This document shows positions 1 through 60,339 of a stretch of DNA of 64,000 nucleotides, one piece after another. The number at the start of each line of letters is the position of its first letter. Within the stretch, counting starts at the first letter, position 1. The stretch lies in assembly GCA_009760855.2 (NCBI GenBank), contig WPIO01000027.1, positions 460,001 to 524,000 of the forward strand. Direction: 5' to 3'. The notes under the pieces are model-generated. The model was given only the letters and a program-made list of their open reading frames with translations, was not told the origin of the DNA and did not search any database. Source of the stretch: Cristatella mucedo. Lineage: Eukaryota; Bryozoa; Phylactolaemata; Cristatellidae. Both the position numbers and the translations under genes were made by a program.

Positions 1-93
1 AATTGCAGGTGATGAGAATGTGAAACGAAAGGCAAATGCAAAACAAGCACAGGACCTACCATGTGCTGCACGATACCTTTCGCTGCACTATAC

Positions 94-10199
<10,106 letters not shown>

Positions 10200-10699
10200 C
10201 TGAAACTGCGAACCGTGAGCTGCTACGAATTGGGCTACGGCCGTTGCAAAAGGGCAGGCAGATGCAACCGGTGTGGCAACAGCCGGGTGGCGACTCACAT
10301 CGGGGCTGTGGTTTCGCACCACAGCCAATTTCGAAACGCCCCCTCCCCCACAACGACCCCTCGAAAGATTTTTTGCGTCGGGTCATTTTTGTAAGTAGCG
10401 TATGTTGCCAGAGGCGGGTGGGGTATTGAGGCCATCAACCACCACTAGCTGCCGATGTCGCCACAGGCTGACGACAAAGCCGGACAAATCGGACTTCGGG
10501 GGGGGGGGGCTGGATGTAAGAGTGGGGAATTCTTAACTGCGTTTTAGTGTTCGCGAACGCGCGAAACGGCTGGACCGATTGGTCTTTCGCACGAAACGAA
10601 GCACTCATATCTGTGATATACACTAGTGAAACCAGATCATCGATTGTGGCCAATAAATGGGGAACACAGCTCCAGCACATGCAGCTAAAGTAAAAGTAA

Positions 10700-10812
10700 A
10701 GGCCGGCTAATTTAGCAGCTCATTTAAATAGCAGTAGAATGTCAACTTGCCCTCATGCAAGGCTCGAACCCACGATCTAGGTCGTTAAGCTCGATTAAGT
10801 CAGGCCGGAAGT
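10700..10812 (-). repeat. Probable family B SINE fragment
   Basis: The plus strand shows gctcgaacccacgatctagg and a flanking gctcatttaaatagcagtag similar to the body end of family B copies. It is diverged. Confidence 0.4.
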
Positions 10813-11096
10813 CAAGAAAGTGAGCAACATCAAAATAGAAGCTTAGGACAGCTGGAAATAGTGTGCCAAAGTCTGCAGTCGGTGATAAAATATCGTTGCA
10901 TAAGAATCATGAAAGTGAGCTAAACATGCAGTCCTTAATTATAAGTTAGGGATAGCAAACGCCAGCGACATGCAGAGGACTGATTGATACAGGCCCACTT
11001 TCACTAGCACTTAGACGTCGAGCATCCCAGCAGATTCTGGCGAGAGGATTGTCGGGGTAAGCACTGTGAAAAGTAATTAGTACATTTGCAGAATCA

Positions 11097-11119
11097 AAAA
11101 GAGAGAGACGAAAGAGAGA

Positions 11120-11176
<57 letters not shown>

Positions 11177-11374
11177 AAGACGAGGACGAAAGAGAGAAAG
11201 GAAGAGAGAGATAGAGAAGGGGAAGGAGAGAGAGAGAGAGCGTGAGAGAAAGAGAGAGAGAGAGAGAGTGAGAGAGAGAGAGAGAGAGAGGAAGCGGGAG
11301 AGAATGCTTGAGAGTGGTGGAAGGATGGTGATGGAGAGGGAGCGAGAGAGAGAAAAAAGAGAGAAAGGGAGAGA

Positions 11375-11443
<69 letters not shown>

Positions 11444-11452
11444 GAAGGGGTT
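11097..11452 (+). repeat. (GA)n microsatellite
   Basis: It is about 350 bp of interrupted GA repeat in the intergenic region upstream of gene A exon 1. Confidence 0.92.
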
Positions 11453-12744
11453 ATATTGTTATATTAATTTTTATAGAGATAGAAGAGATGTGGAAAATGC
11501 AATATTGTAAATGGACCTGCCAAGGAAGAAGCTAATTACGTTACCATTAAGTGACCACTGCTCTTGGGATTCTTAAGCTTAAGTCGATGTGTTAAATGAG
11601 TGTAGGTTTAGCCATAGCTGACAGTCTCGGAAGTTTCTTAGTGGGACAGTTCAGAAATGGTGATCGGGCAACATTAAAATTTATCGCGGTGCCTCAAGTG
11701 AAACGTACCAGAATCTACTCCTGCTGAAAGGATAACCATAACAACAATCAAAAGTCTTTTGTGTAACGCATTCAGGTAAGCAACACCTTTAAACATGCTT
11801 TATGTCTCGATGTAAGACAGGCAGTGGCCAAGAGTTGGTGAAGAGCAAAGTATCGCTCTTAGACAATCATGCAAAAGCATAAAAAGCCATCAAAGGCCGC
11901 TTCTAGGCAAGACCCGCGGTTACGCAATGTGGTTTGAATCATGCTCAGGTCACCAAACAAAAAATGCAACCACCGAATCAAGCTTAAGTAACCACTGGAA
12001 AAAAGACAAGTTCATTCGGATGCAGGAAAGCTGAGCGGAACACATGCATCTTTAGCTGTAATGTATGCAATACAAAGTCGATGCCGGTAGTGACCGGGGC
12101 TTTGTGATGAGTTCAAGCCTTTTCTTGAGCACGAAATCAGGGCCCGATAACCAAAGTATTTCACTTCAGAGCGAGGAGCGGCAAAACGACCAGAATCGGG
12201 GAAGCCGATTGTGCGAATGCCCGCCAGAGTAGCCAATAAATCTGGCAGGTAGACTCGTGCAAGGGAATTAAGTGACATGCCAGCCAAAGGGAGAACCTTG
12301 AAGTCGGGTTCGATACTTGATGGGGAGCTCAATGAAGCTCAGGTTGAATTAGTGCGATTTGGTAGTTTCTATCACGCCAAATGTAACAGGTGCAGCTTGG
12401 CGGCTACGGAATTGAATTACATTTGCCACTAACACAGCTCGCCTAACTGGTGCTAGTCATTGCAGATGCTTGAGAAACACTGGTTGACTTTCCGCCTCAA
12501 AATAAGGCAATTGAGCCAGAGATGATCTACTGGCTCAATCAATTATGCCGATGATAGCAGAGCACGGCAACAAAAGGCAGATCCCATATTTTATATAAGT
12601 GCTTGTCGTTAGCACAGATCAGTCTATTCGACAGCAAACAACAGCTACATCTGCACATGAGCGTCCTTAGTGAACCGCTAAGTTTGAAGACCAAATGACA
12701 ACTGACTCGCCGTTTCTTGCATTGGCTTTTATATACCGTCTAAA

Positions 12745-12850
12745 TCACATATTACGATTCAATCGTGCTTGCTTTGCCGCAAATTTAAAGTGCCTAGAAT
12801 GAGATCGAATTCTCTCGGGGCACATTGTCAAGTGTATTATTTAACCGATT
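12745..12850 (+). repeat. LINE 3'-end fragment
   Basis: It contains only the last part of the LINE 3' region: gccgcaaatttaaagtgcct, then the AGA...TCT hairpin and a TTATTT-type tail. It is a severely 5'-truncated insertion. Confidence 0.6.
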
Positions 12851-12997
12851 GCCAACTGTTGTTATTCTGAAACTGCTTATAATCTTAAGAAGTGTCACAA
12901 TCTGACCAAATACGCATACAAACATTTTAATTTTACTACCCCGTCCTTAAATTACAACCTGCATCAGCCGCATACTAAAATAAACCTCTACAGCCCT

Positions 12998-14100
12998 TTA
13001 CTTCTATACGGATAACGCTCAATTGTACTTTTGCTTTGATCCCTCCCAGCCTTCGAGCACCTCGAATTCTTGGCAACTCCCTTGCTGCATGTATTAATTA
13101 CTTCCGCAAATGGATGGCGGCAAATTTTCTTAAACTAAACGATGATAAAACTAACTTATTAGCTATGGGAAAACCCAGTGTGATTCGGAAACTGGAAAGG
13201 CTAACGCTCAAAATTGGCTCTGCCAGCATATCTTCAGTTGAATCAGCTCGGAATCTAGGTGACATGTTCCAAAGTGACATCTCGTCAGACGACCACATCA
13301 GCTCCACAATCAAGTCTGCATACTTTCAGATATATAACATTGCTACAATTCTGGATTGTTTAAATAAGGATACCACGTCTAAGTTGGTCCATGCAATTAT
13401 GACATCCCGTCTTGACTTCTGTAACTCACTGCTTGCTGGCCTACCGGAATATGCAATCAGGGGCTTAAAGCTAGAGCAAAACTCTGCAGCTACGCTTGTC
13501 TGTCGTGAGCGTCGCAGTTGCCACATCACACCACTTCTCGCCGACCTGCACTGGCTACCAGTCAAGCAACGTATCGAGTTCAAGGTTTTGTGCTCTCTTT
13601 TAGGTCACTTCATTCTTTGGCTCCAGCCGATCCCTCAGATCTACTCCCCCACCAGGCCAAGCATCGTACCACCCACTTTTCGGAATCCAACAGTTTAACA
13701 ATACCTCGTACAAACCTTAAATCCCTTGGAGACCGTGCATTTAGTTCGTATGGTCCCGAAGCCTGGAACTCACACCCGACTTGCGTCACAACATCCCCTG
13801 ACATGAACGCATTTAAAAAGAACTTAAAACACACCTATTTAGGACAGCATTGAGTGTGTCCCTGTGATTCGTTCTTCATGTGCTTATGAGTGCTTACACT
13901 GTGCATGCTGCCACTAACCACAGTTGCATGCTGACCCTCTGCATGTCACCCCTAACCATATAATTCATGTTGTTTATCAACCATGATATTACTCACCATT
14001 CAATTGCATTTCCCTTTACAGCAAATTTAAAGCGCCCAGAAAGAGATTGAATTCTCTGAGGCTGCTTCATCAAATGCATTATCCTTATTATTAACACTAA
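12998..14100 (+). pseudogene. CR1/L2-type LINE fragment, reverse transcriptase C-terminal part and 3' tail
   Basis: It starts at the motif C region (FYTDNAQLYFCFDPSQPS, where YADD has decayed) and reads on through FLKLNDDKTNLLAMGKPS, TSRLDFCNSLLAGLPE and ADLHWLPVKQRIEFKVL. A 3' untranslated part follows, with the hairpin AGAGATTGAATTCTCT at about 14042. It is 5'-truncated and not functional. Confidence 0.88.
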
Positions 14101-14104
14101 TGAC

Positions 14105-14830
14105 AATAATACATTTGTATAGAGCCCCTAGAGAACCGAATCTCTTTCTACGGACTCTACAGATGCTGTATAGAAAACATTACCAAATAATTGGTTTTAT
14201 CATCAGAATGCTGCAGGCACAGTGTAGGCGGGCATATGCACACGAAAGGCAAAGCACAAAGACTCAATAAATGCTACAATAAACATGTGTGTCTTAAGCT
14301 TGTTTTAAATGTAGTCATGTCTGGCAATGTTGTGACGTGCGTCGGTAGTGAGTCTTTGGGAACATGCAAACTAGATGCACGGTGTCCAACGGTTTTTAGG
14401 TTCATACAACGTATGGCACAACAATTGAAGACAGAACAGTGGATTGCACATTCTTCGCCTGGTGGGGAGTAGATCGGATAGGTAGTTTGGAGCCAAAGAA
14501 TAAAGTGACCTAAAAGTGAATGATAGAACCTTGAAGTCGATACGCTGCTTGATTGCGAGCCGTGCAGGTCGGTGAGAAGTGGTGTGATGTGGCAGCTGCG
14601 ACACTTGCGACCGACAAGCCAAACTAGCGAGCTCGACTGCAGAGTTTTCACCACCTGTAAGCTCCTGTTTGCACAGGCCGGGTTACCGAAGTCGAGAAGG
14701 AATGTCACAAATGCATGGACCGGTTTAGATGTAATATCCCTATATTGTCTAAGCAAGCATGAATCGTAGCAATGTTATGTTGCTGAAAGGATTAGCCATT
14801 TAGTTTCGGGTAGGCACTGCCCCATAATTC
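14105..14830 (-). pseudogene. CR1/L2-type LINE fragment, opposite orientation
   Basis: Minus-strand reading gives CRSCHITPLLTDLH and LGHFILWLQTTYPIYSP, matching the C-terminal part of the 12998-14100 copy with frame breaks. Its 3' tail hairpin is at about 14118-14165, so the two copies meet tail to tail. Confidence 0.8.
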
Positions 14831-16690
14831 GCATACTTTCAGAAAGTGACTTTCTCTGTCGCATTTCAAGTTTTGGCAGAGAAAGAAGCAACTTTAGCTT
14901 CAAACACTCAATTATGGACGCAGTGTACGTCTCAATTCAATGAAGCTAATATTGAGAGCCGCTGTGCTGGTGTAATGCTCGCAAGTAGTCACAAGGGATG
15001 GACCTAGCAGCACAAGATCACTGCAGACGATCCTAAAGCCTTAGGATCAAACACTTCCGACACGATATATGGTATGAAAGCCATTAATGCAAGAGCCAAT
15101 TTCCATTGAAACTTTCGATAGCAGTGGGCTAGTGCTGTGGATACTATATTATTGCTCTGTCGTTGGCTAGTCGAGTTAAGAATGTCATGCTTGTGCATAC
15201 GAGTCCCAGGTCCACATTGCACCGAAGATTGTCATTAGCCTAAATGCCAGCTCTGATTCACAGGTGAAAAGCTGGCTTCTCGATCTATAGGAATGCCATC
15301 GGTTATTTCTTCGCACCTGCTGTGAGTAATGCCGAGTAGTGAATTCGATGCGTTGGGCTCTGATGCTACTGTCTGAGATGTGATTGTGAGCACTCTTTAA
15401 ATAACGCGTGTATGCCCGAAACCCACACCTCCTGATTGGCTGAAATTGTTGGAAATAAGAACTCGACCCGATACTGTGGATATACTCTAATTTGTGGAAA
15501 TAAGATTTTCCCATTACCCGACATGGTGCATAAGCTCGCGTAAAGCAGAAGCGAGCACGGCTTGGTTTCGAATTCTTGACTTCCCTTGGAAAGCGTCTGA
15601 GCTGAACGACAGCAGAAGTTATTGCTTTGTGGAGGCTACTGCTAATTCTGACTATATATCAAAATAAAAAAAAGTAATCACTTGACCAGAAGTCACATTT
15701 TTACAGGGCTAAGGTAGCTCATAGAGATGATGGATATCTTTTCAGAAAAGCAAATAGACCTAAGAAACCCTCAGTTGTCTGAAGCTTGCATCTTGCTGAT
15801 GATCAATTGCAGCAGGCGACTCACACCATTCCGAATGAAAACAGCCAATACCGCTGATTTACGATTTGGGCTTTTACTTGTAGCTCGAAAAATCTCAATG
15901 TCCTGGGACAGCGTTAAAAAAATGGTCACGCTACCTGGTGTTTTCATAGGCTGGGCGATAAGCATAATTTACAGGCTGCAGTCTCTTTTGAGCCCTGCTG
16001 CAGCCCCGAGAGGCTTGTCCTCTCCTGCGATTGGGTGGCTCGGGCAACGTCAATGATAAGCCCATCTTAATGTTCAAACCCACTAAATGAATACCTGGTC
16101 ACTTCCCTACCCATTGCTACACCCCAGTCCGCTGCCGTAGGTGTTTGTACGAACGCATTCCACTACATGCGACTGTCGGGTGGGGCCCTCTGTGTCTTTT
16201 ACCTGATAAGAGCTCTTCAAAATGGCAAGCATTCAAACCAAAACCCGTCTCAAGGTCACGAACGTACGCTTTCCAAGACTGCCACGTACAGGCTCACAGG
16301 GGGGGGGGCTGGCTAAGATGTGACCGTAAGAGATGGGACCCTTCTCAACCCTTCAATATTTATTAATCTTTACCCAAAAATGGGGCCAAAATGATAATTC
16401 CAGTCGCTTGCTTATACACTTTGACTGGTGTGTCATCATTTAACAATCGACATACTTCCTTTCCAGACTATTCTAAGTACCAAGAAAAATATTTAGGCCC
16501 CTTAGTGTGCCCAGTATTATTACTGTTATGTTTTACTGCTGCCACTCTACAGCTGCTTAAGTCAGTCTCATGCTTTTACCTTATCTACCGCCACTCTCAA
16601 TGCTCCGGGCTATCTGACAGACTGAAGAGATTCGTTGAACCTCTAGCATTACTCGCATAATGATGTCCGAAGGACTAAATCTTAGAAAAA
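14830..16690. other. Intergenic, no feature recognised
   Basis: Frames here are short and lack motifs, and no repeat family was recognised, apart from a poly-G run at about 16299. This is unannotated intergenic DNA between gene A and the tRNA gene. Confidence 0.5.
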
Positions 16691-16696
16691 CTAACT

Positions 16697-16701
16697 AAAA
16701 A
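16697..16701 (-). terminator. Pol III terminator of the tRNA-Tyr gene
   Basis: Five T residues in transcript orientation start four bases after the discriminator base, as expected for RNA polymerase III. Confidence 0.7.
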
Positions 16702-16704
16702 TAT

Positions 16705-16788
16705 TCCCGCGAACCGGATTCGAACCGGTGACCTAAGGATTACAGTCTCATCTACAGTCCTCCGCTCTACCAACTGAGCTATCACGGG
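16705..16788 (-). tRNA. tRNA-Tyr(GTA) with an 11-bp intron
   Basis: The reverse strand starts CCCGTGATAGCTCAGTTGG and has anticodon arm GGACTGTAG, an intron of about 11 bp (atgagactgta), then ATCCTTAGGTC and a T-arm with GGTTCGAATCC. The acceptor stem CCCGTGA pairs with TCGCGGG with one G-T wobble, leaving discriminator A. Without the intron it is 73 nt. An intron one base 3' of the anticodon is the rule for eukaryotic tRNA-Tyr. The A and B boxes are intact, so it looks functional. Confidence 0.93.
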
Positions 16789-17003
16789 TCTTGATCAGCA
16801 GTGTTTAATATATATATATAAATAAAACTAATCTTGATCCTACATACAAGCAGGAATTATGCAGGTGGGGAGGGGACCAAACCAGGGCATGGGAAATTAT
16901 GACCTTTATCCCGTGGCTAGTCTCCGACGCGGGGCTTGCTATGAGTTAGGTCAAAGCGGCGGCAGTAATGGTAGCCGCAGCCAGGTATCCTGTAAGAATT
17001 GGT

Positions 17004-17187
17004 AGGCCGAAGGCAGCCCAGGCCGAAGGCAGCCCAGGCCGAAGGCAGCCCAGGCCGAAGGCAGCCCAGGCCGAAGGCAGCCCAGGCCGAAGGCAGCCCA
17101 GGCCGAAGGCAGCCCAGGCCGAAGGCAGCCCAGGCCGAAGGCAGCCCAGGCCGAAGGCAGCCAGGCCGAAGGCAGCCAGGCCGAAGG
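17004..17187 (+). repeat. 16-bp minisatellite
   Basis: Nine units of aggccgaaggcagccc (17004-17147) are followed by two 15-bp units lacking one C and a partial unit. The 16-bp units are essentially identical. Because 16 is not a multiple of 3, the array keeps long frames open on the plus strand without implying a gene. Confidence 0.93.
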
Positions 17188-17189
17188 AA

Positions 17190-18480
17190 GTCCTGGAGAA
17201 AGGTCAGCCGCCTAATGCCTCGTTCCCTTACGAACAGTGTCTGCTAGAGCGTCGCTCGACTGAGTGGAGGGTTTCGCTGTCTCTAACGCTGCACAATCTG
17301 GTCTGCGCTAGTGGTACCTACGCCGCCGCGTCGGCGCTCGTTTATTGTCTGCCGGCCTCCGCTGCCGCCGGCGACGGCGGTGTTATCGTCGACGCGCCGA
17401 CTTCGACGACGGAACTAGCATAGCGACGCGGAGGGGGTGGGCTCAGCTGAATTTAGGGAATTTCGCTAGATGCGATTCAGCCACGAAATTGAACAACGTG
17501 CCACCACCGCATACCAAACTTCGACCAACATTACCGTAGGTATTGGAAGCCGTTATATAAATACTAATATAATAACTTATATTCACTCCGACCTTGGTCA
17601 GGGCGAGCGGCTTCGTCTTGCCTTATTCGGTCATGCCAGCCGGAGTCCGGCAGCTCGTCTCAGCAGGCCATTCGGTGAACCCGCCCTACGACGGGCCGGT
17701 TTCAGCAACCACCCATCAACGTGCCGCGGAGTTTCCCGCAGCAGTGGGAGGTTCGTTGCTCCTCTGGCCATTTCCGAGCTTCTCGAGTATAAATCCCCCC
17801 CCCCCCCCCCCCGCCGCCAACCCAGTGATTCCACACCGACCGCCTGGCTACCGATACCTACATTCGTTTGCCCGGCCGCTATATACGCGTTCGACTCTCG
17901 ACTTAATCTACCTGCAATGGAAAATATGCGCCGCTAAAAGTTACTAAGGCTAGAGAAGAAACTCTCCGGGAGGCGGAGGCGGGCAGTTCGAACGTTCGTC
18001 CTTACTGTGAATGTCAGCACTCGTGGGAGTTTGAGCACCTCACGTCTGACTACTGGTAGCTGCTGTCTAGCTCAGCGACTGGCAAATCAGTCACTATAAC
18101 ACTTTTATCGCTGGATTATTCTCATTCCTTTTTCATTTCTCATCCATTTTCGCTGTACAATCCTTGACCGAGAACAACAGTTCTGTTTATGGGATTCGTA
18201 GACCTGCTGCTGCCCAAAGTGAAAAGTTTTACAAATATGTGCTTGGGACTACCGGCGAAGTGCTTGCCACTTCGAAAACAGCTGTAATAAGTCCAAACCT
18301 TAAAAAACTGAACCTAGATCGTGAGTACTAAAAATAAATCCCATTCAGTACCTTCTGCTATAATTATTCGAGACACCTGAACCAGTGATGACGTCCCAGC
18401 TGGGAGTACGTCAGTTCGTCAGATTTTGCGAGCAAGCTCGAATCGGGATTTGCAGGCAGCCATTCGCCAGAAACTGCTCT
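17190..18480. other. Intergenic, locally GC-rich, no gene supported
   Basis: 17300-17900 is GC-rich with a C homopolymer at about 17797-17812 and a TATAAA-like string at 17790. Long plus-strand frames are present, but none shows a domain, a signal peptide or a convincing splice structure. Confidence 0.45.
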
Positions 18481-18980
18481 GTCACAGAGAGTTAGAGTGA
18501 CCGTCTGAGCGATGGCTCTGGGTCTCTCTGGCCTCTCTGCTTTTCTTCCAGATCTCTCAGCAGCATTTGGCACAGTTGACGCCAGATCTTTTTGGATTGC
18601 CACTAGACACGCCTGGGTGTCGCTGGTACAGAGTCAAACCAGATTAGGTTCTACCTCAGTGTACGATGTCAGTGTGTATAAGCAAATGGCTGTCTGTTAT
18701 TCGCCGAGCCCTTAACGTATGAGGGACCTCAGGGTTGGGTCTGTGACCCACTTATTTTCACGATGTGTACTCTTCCACTGGCCGGTTTACTGTCAAACGA
18801 AATCTTGACTTTCACTTCTAGGCCAACGACACCCTGCACTACCTTCCAGATGACCCTTCTTTGCTCATGCTCTGCATCCGACTCACTTACTCCCCCATTT
18901 GCAGCCTGCATTGAACACATTCGCAATTGCTTGGTGATAAAATGCGTTTATGCTCATCGATAAAGCTGCTGCTACAGCGA
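18480..18980 (+). pseudogene. Strongly decayed non-LTR reverse transcriptase fragment
   Basis: PDLSAAFGTVDARSFW resembles reverse transcriptase motif A. About 170 bp further, other frames give remnants of motif B and of a y-A-D-D-like motif (ANDTLHYLPDDPS). Several stops and frameshifts intervene. It is older or from another LINE subfamily than the 37.7 kb copy. Confidence 0.6.
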
Positions 18981-20151
18981 TCCGTCGGCGTGCGAGTTAA
19001 TGGGAGGTTTCCGCAGCAGTTCTGTGATATTTCCCCAGTGCAAAAGCTAAATTGTTGTCTGAAACGGCCCACAGGTGAGGCTGGCAAAGCCCGAAATGAG
19101 ATTGCTTCATCCATGCCTCTCGTGCGAATCCCGACACACTCAAAATATCTATTTCATGTCTGAATAACTTTCGGCACGACCAGCCTCTCAAAATCTACAG
19201 AGTGCCTTAACAGGAACTGGATCAAGTAGTGCTACTGGATTTAAGCGCAATATTAAGGGGTGTGATAGAAAGGTGTGAAAGTGACTTCTCGAGTTCTTTA
19301 ACAAGTGAGCTGTTTGGCAAGCTCGTCCCGCCAGATAGAACTGGAGTCCAAAACGCAATTAATCTCGATTGAAACAGAAGCTGTGAGCTGTTTTACAGTT
19401 ACTCTCAGCTCCGTTTTGCGTTTGAAAGTTAAAAAGGCAGGCACATCCGAATTAGTTGATTCGAAGCCACGCCACAGGGGCTTGCAGAGGCCAACTAGTG
19501 TTGTATCAGCGCTACGTACTTGGGATCGAAGCAGAAAGATCGCGATCACTATCTCCCGCGATCTTGCGTGCAACCCTGATTTGGCCCAGGGATCAAGGGG
19601 CTCGCCCTGGCCTACCTATCGAGGTCGCGGGCTAGAGTCTTTTGGCGTACGTAAAGCTCCCGGAGATAGAGATTGGTTCGCATATCGCTCCGTGCAATCA
19701 ATCACCAATATCGTGTCTACTAAAACTAGCCAGCGGCAAGTAATCTGAAAAACCCGAACGGCCATATATCAATCAGACTGCCGAAATTTGGGCCTCGCTA
19801 GCTTCCAGCCCGAAGAAAGACTTTAGTTTGAGACGAGCAATATTGATACCGGTCGCATCTGCTAGCATCTGCACACCTGCGAGCAATGAAGCCACTACGA
19901 CTCGTCGAACGCGCTTCGAGGCGTCTGTCTGCCGTAATTTTTTATGAGGCTTTGCGCTACAACACTGGTCACGTGTGTATTGGCTTTCACGAAAATAAAC
20001 AGCCATGTAGGCGCTACGTACGTTCGTAATGGCGTCGGCGAGTCGCATGTTGCCAGCAGCACTTGCCATGCAGCCCAATGCATGCAGGAAGGAAACGTCG
20101 TTTCAAGCTGAGCATGTGCATTACAGTAAGCTAAGACTGCGAATATTAATC

Positions 20152-20157
20152 TTTATT
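20152..20157 (-). promoter_or_regulatory. Poly(A) signal AATAAA for gene B
   Basis: TTTATT on the plus strand reads AATAAA in gene orientation, about 110 bp beyond the gene B stop codon. It is a canonical hexamer at a plausible 3'-UTR distance. No transcript evidence is available. Confidence 0.5.
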
Positions 20158-20268
20158 CTGTAGATTTTCAATACCGTCCGCACCTCCCCACGCGCCATGC
20201 AGAGTGGCGAGTCCTTTATCTGCAGGGTTAGCTAATGGCTTCCGGATGAAGCCCATTTCTGCCTTCTC

Positions 20269-57984
<37,716 letters not shown>

Positions 57985-58999
57985 GGCGCTCTTTTGGCTG
58001 ATGTGCGCGAAAGTGCGCGGTTCACTTTTATGCAGCTTTCTCCGCCTCGCGCGATCCCTCGGCACGATTGCCGCGTATCGCGTCGAGCTTGTTAGCTTAG
58101 GCGACAATGCGATACGCGGTCGCCGGTGCGTCAAAGAAGCGACTCGGCGGCGGCGGCGAACGCACGCAAACGCGACGCCGGCCTAGCGGGCGCCAGTGGC
58201 CCTGCTGCTGCTGCCCCGACCGAAAGCGGCAGCTCGTTGGCCGGCGCATCGCGGCCGCATTTTAAACCAGCCTCGGCTTGCCTAGGCCGGCGTCCTGCCG
58301 ATGGCCGCCGAGCTGCTCTAAACACCGTGCGAGCGCTCCCGTATTCGCGCTTCCGTTATGGATGAAAGGCAGCGGGTGCTGCCACTCAATGAGCCTGCGC
58401 AGTCGACGCCCCCCCCCCCCCGCCGCCCCGCCCGGCGACCGCTGAGAGAGCAGTGGCGGCTTGGGGACGCGTGCTGGAGGCAGCCGTCTCTGAGGCCGCG
58501 ACTGGGCGGGAACGGCGAGGCAAGGATCTGAGGGCGAGGCGCGGCCTATCGCCAGTTTCGTCGCCTGCTTCTCTCGCTGGCTATTACCCAGCTACCAGCC
58601 GAGCGGATCGTGCAGCCGCCATTGAACTCGGTCTGCAGCGATGCTCAGTCGCAGCTTTGATCGCATCAGCGGGCGGCTAGCGTTGAGCGGCCGAGACGGT
58701 CGTTTACGCACCTTTCTCAGAGTTCATTTTGTCCGGTCAGCGTTTGAGAGCAGAATTTTCAGCAATCGTTCAGAGCTGGCTCTCAATCGAGAACTGGGCA
58801 GCAGCTCTAGGTCCCCGCAACACGGACGCACTTGCTATCGTCGATGAAGAGGTAAATCTGGCTAGTTCATTGGCGTGCCTTTAAATAGCAGCGGAGAAGC
58901 GATGACCATTTGCCGTGCGAAGAGGAAGTTAAATTAGAGTTTGCGATTCGTTTAAAGCAGACCAGTTAATTTAAGAGTAAACCTAATTTAACTGCAGCA

Positions 59000-59160
59000 T
59001 TTAAATGAGCAATCAAAAAACCGTAGCCGCAATCATCCCCGTGTGCAGTGAGAAAGTAAAGAATTCTCTGCTGCAGGACTCGAACCCAAGATCAGGGATG
59101 TGAAGAGCGAGCCCTCTGCTCCTACTGTAGCTACTACTTGCAAAGCACACGCCTAGCTAG
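59000..59160 (-). repeat. Probable family B SINE, diverged
   Basis: The plus strand has gcaggactcgaacccaagat and gtgaagagcgagccctctgc, the head of family B in reverse orientation. Confidence 0.45.
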
Positions 59161-59379
59161 TTGCTGGGCACGTGATAAGTTAAACTGCGTGAATTCTATC
59201 CAGTCTAGACTTTGAAAGCCTGCTTTGAGTCGAATCGTTACAGCGAAGGTCGGAATGTCTCCGCACTTAGAAATAGTGGGTATCTGTAAATTTTTCAGCA
59301 GTTTACCGAGGTCTAAAACACGGCACAAGCTTTTGAAGCACAATGATTTATAACTCCAGGCTTACTGGCCTTAATTATC

Positions 59380-59640
59380 TGGCACCAAAAATAATAATAA
59401 TGCACTTGATAAAGCGCCCTCAGAGAACTCAATCTCTCTCTAGACGCTTTACATTTGCTGCAAAGGGAAATGCATTTTAATGGTGAGAAATATCATGCTT
59501 GATAGACAAACAAAATGAATAACATGTTTAGGGGTGACATGCACAGGATCAGCATGCAAATGTGGTTAGTGGAAGCATGCACAGTGTCAGCACGCGTAGG
59601 CACATGAAGAAACATAATTAACCCTTTTCGACGTCATTCC
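59380..59640 (-). repeat. LINE 3' untranslated fragment, copy 1 of a cluster
   Basis: In minus orientation it ends with the hairpin and an (ATT)n tail (plus strand aataataataatgcacttga). The body is 3' untranslated sequence with catgc/gcatg motifs. It is 5'-truncated. Confidence 0.65.
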
Positions 59641-59779
59641 TCGTCACTGAAACACGATGCCAGGGTTCTAAACTTTCGACGATGGTCACAGTTCTGACAC
59701 GCCCGTACGTCTTTACTGCAAAAGGTGTCGTTGGCTACACATAATGTGAGATATTCATCGACAGAATAAAAAGACAGCC

Positions 59780-60100
59780 ATAATAATAATAATAATACAC
59801 TTGATAAAGTGACCTCAGAAAACTCAATCTCTTTATGGCACTTTACATTTGCTGGAAATGAAACACGATTGAATGGTCAGTGATTGCCTGCTCAATAAAC
59901 ATCAAGAATAACATGATTAGTGGTGACACGCACAGGGTCAGCACGAATAAGCACACAAACAGTGAATCACACTGACCCACCAAATGCTATGGTAAATAGG
60001 TGCGTTTCTAGTTTCTTTTTAAATGTGGTATAGTCAGATGTTACCTTGGATCGAACGAGTGCAGAACTAGTGCCGTCATCTGTAGTTCAAAAATATCTCA
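59780..60100 (-). repeat. LINE 3' untranslated fragment, copy 2 of a cluster
   Basis: It has the same arrangement as the copy at 59380: (ATT)n tail, hairpin, then 3' untranslated sequence. Plus-strand reading is aataataataatacacttga, then gtgacctcagaaaactcaat. It is 5'-truncated. Confidence 0.65.
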
Positions 60101-60339
60101 AGCAAGATCTACCGTCATTTCTTTATGCTATCGTGTCAGCCAGCTAAGATAAGCCACACTACTTTCAAGGAGCATCGAGCAGCTGACTGGATTGACCGGC
60201 AGAAGATCATCATGCCTCTGCGAGAAGATCGCACCGACGGACTGGTGCTCAGCCGGCTGCTCTTGAGGAGAGTGAGTGTTGAATGAAAAGCTAGATTCAA
60301 ACGAGAGCATGAAGCTTCTTCTGACAGTGAGGCTGGTGT

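Noticed and set aside
16968-17940. Long plus-strand frames as a proline/arginine-rich gene
   Set aside because: The first is generated by the 16-bp minisatellite, open in all frames by composition. The second is in GC-rich DNA without domains.
19298-19573. Minus-strand frame as the last exon of gene B
   Set aside because: Exon 20269-20361 has a better acceptor, correct phase, a C-terminal family-like sequence, a stop and a nearby AATAAA.
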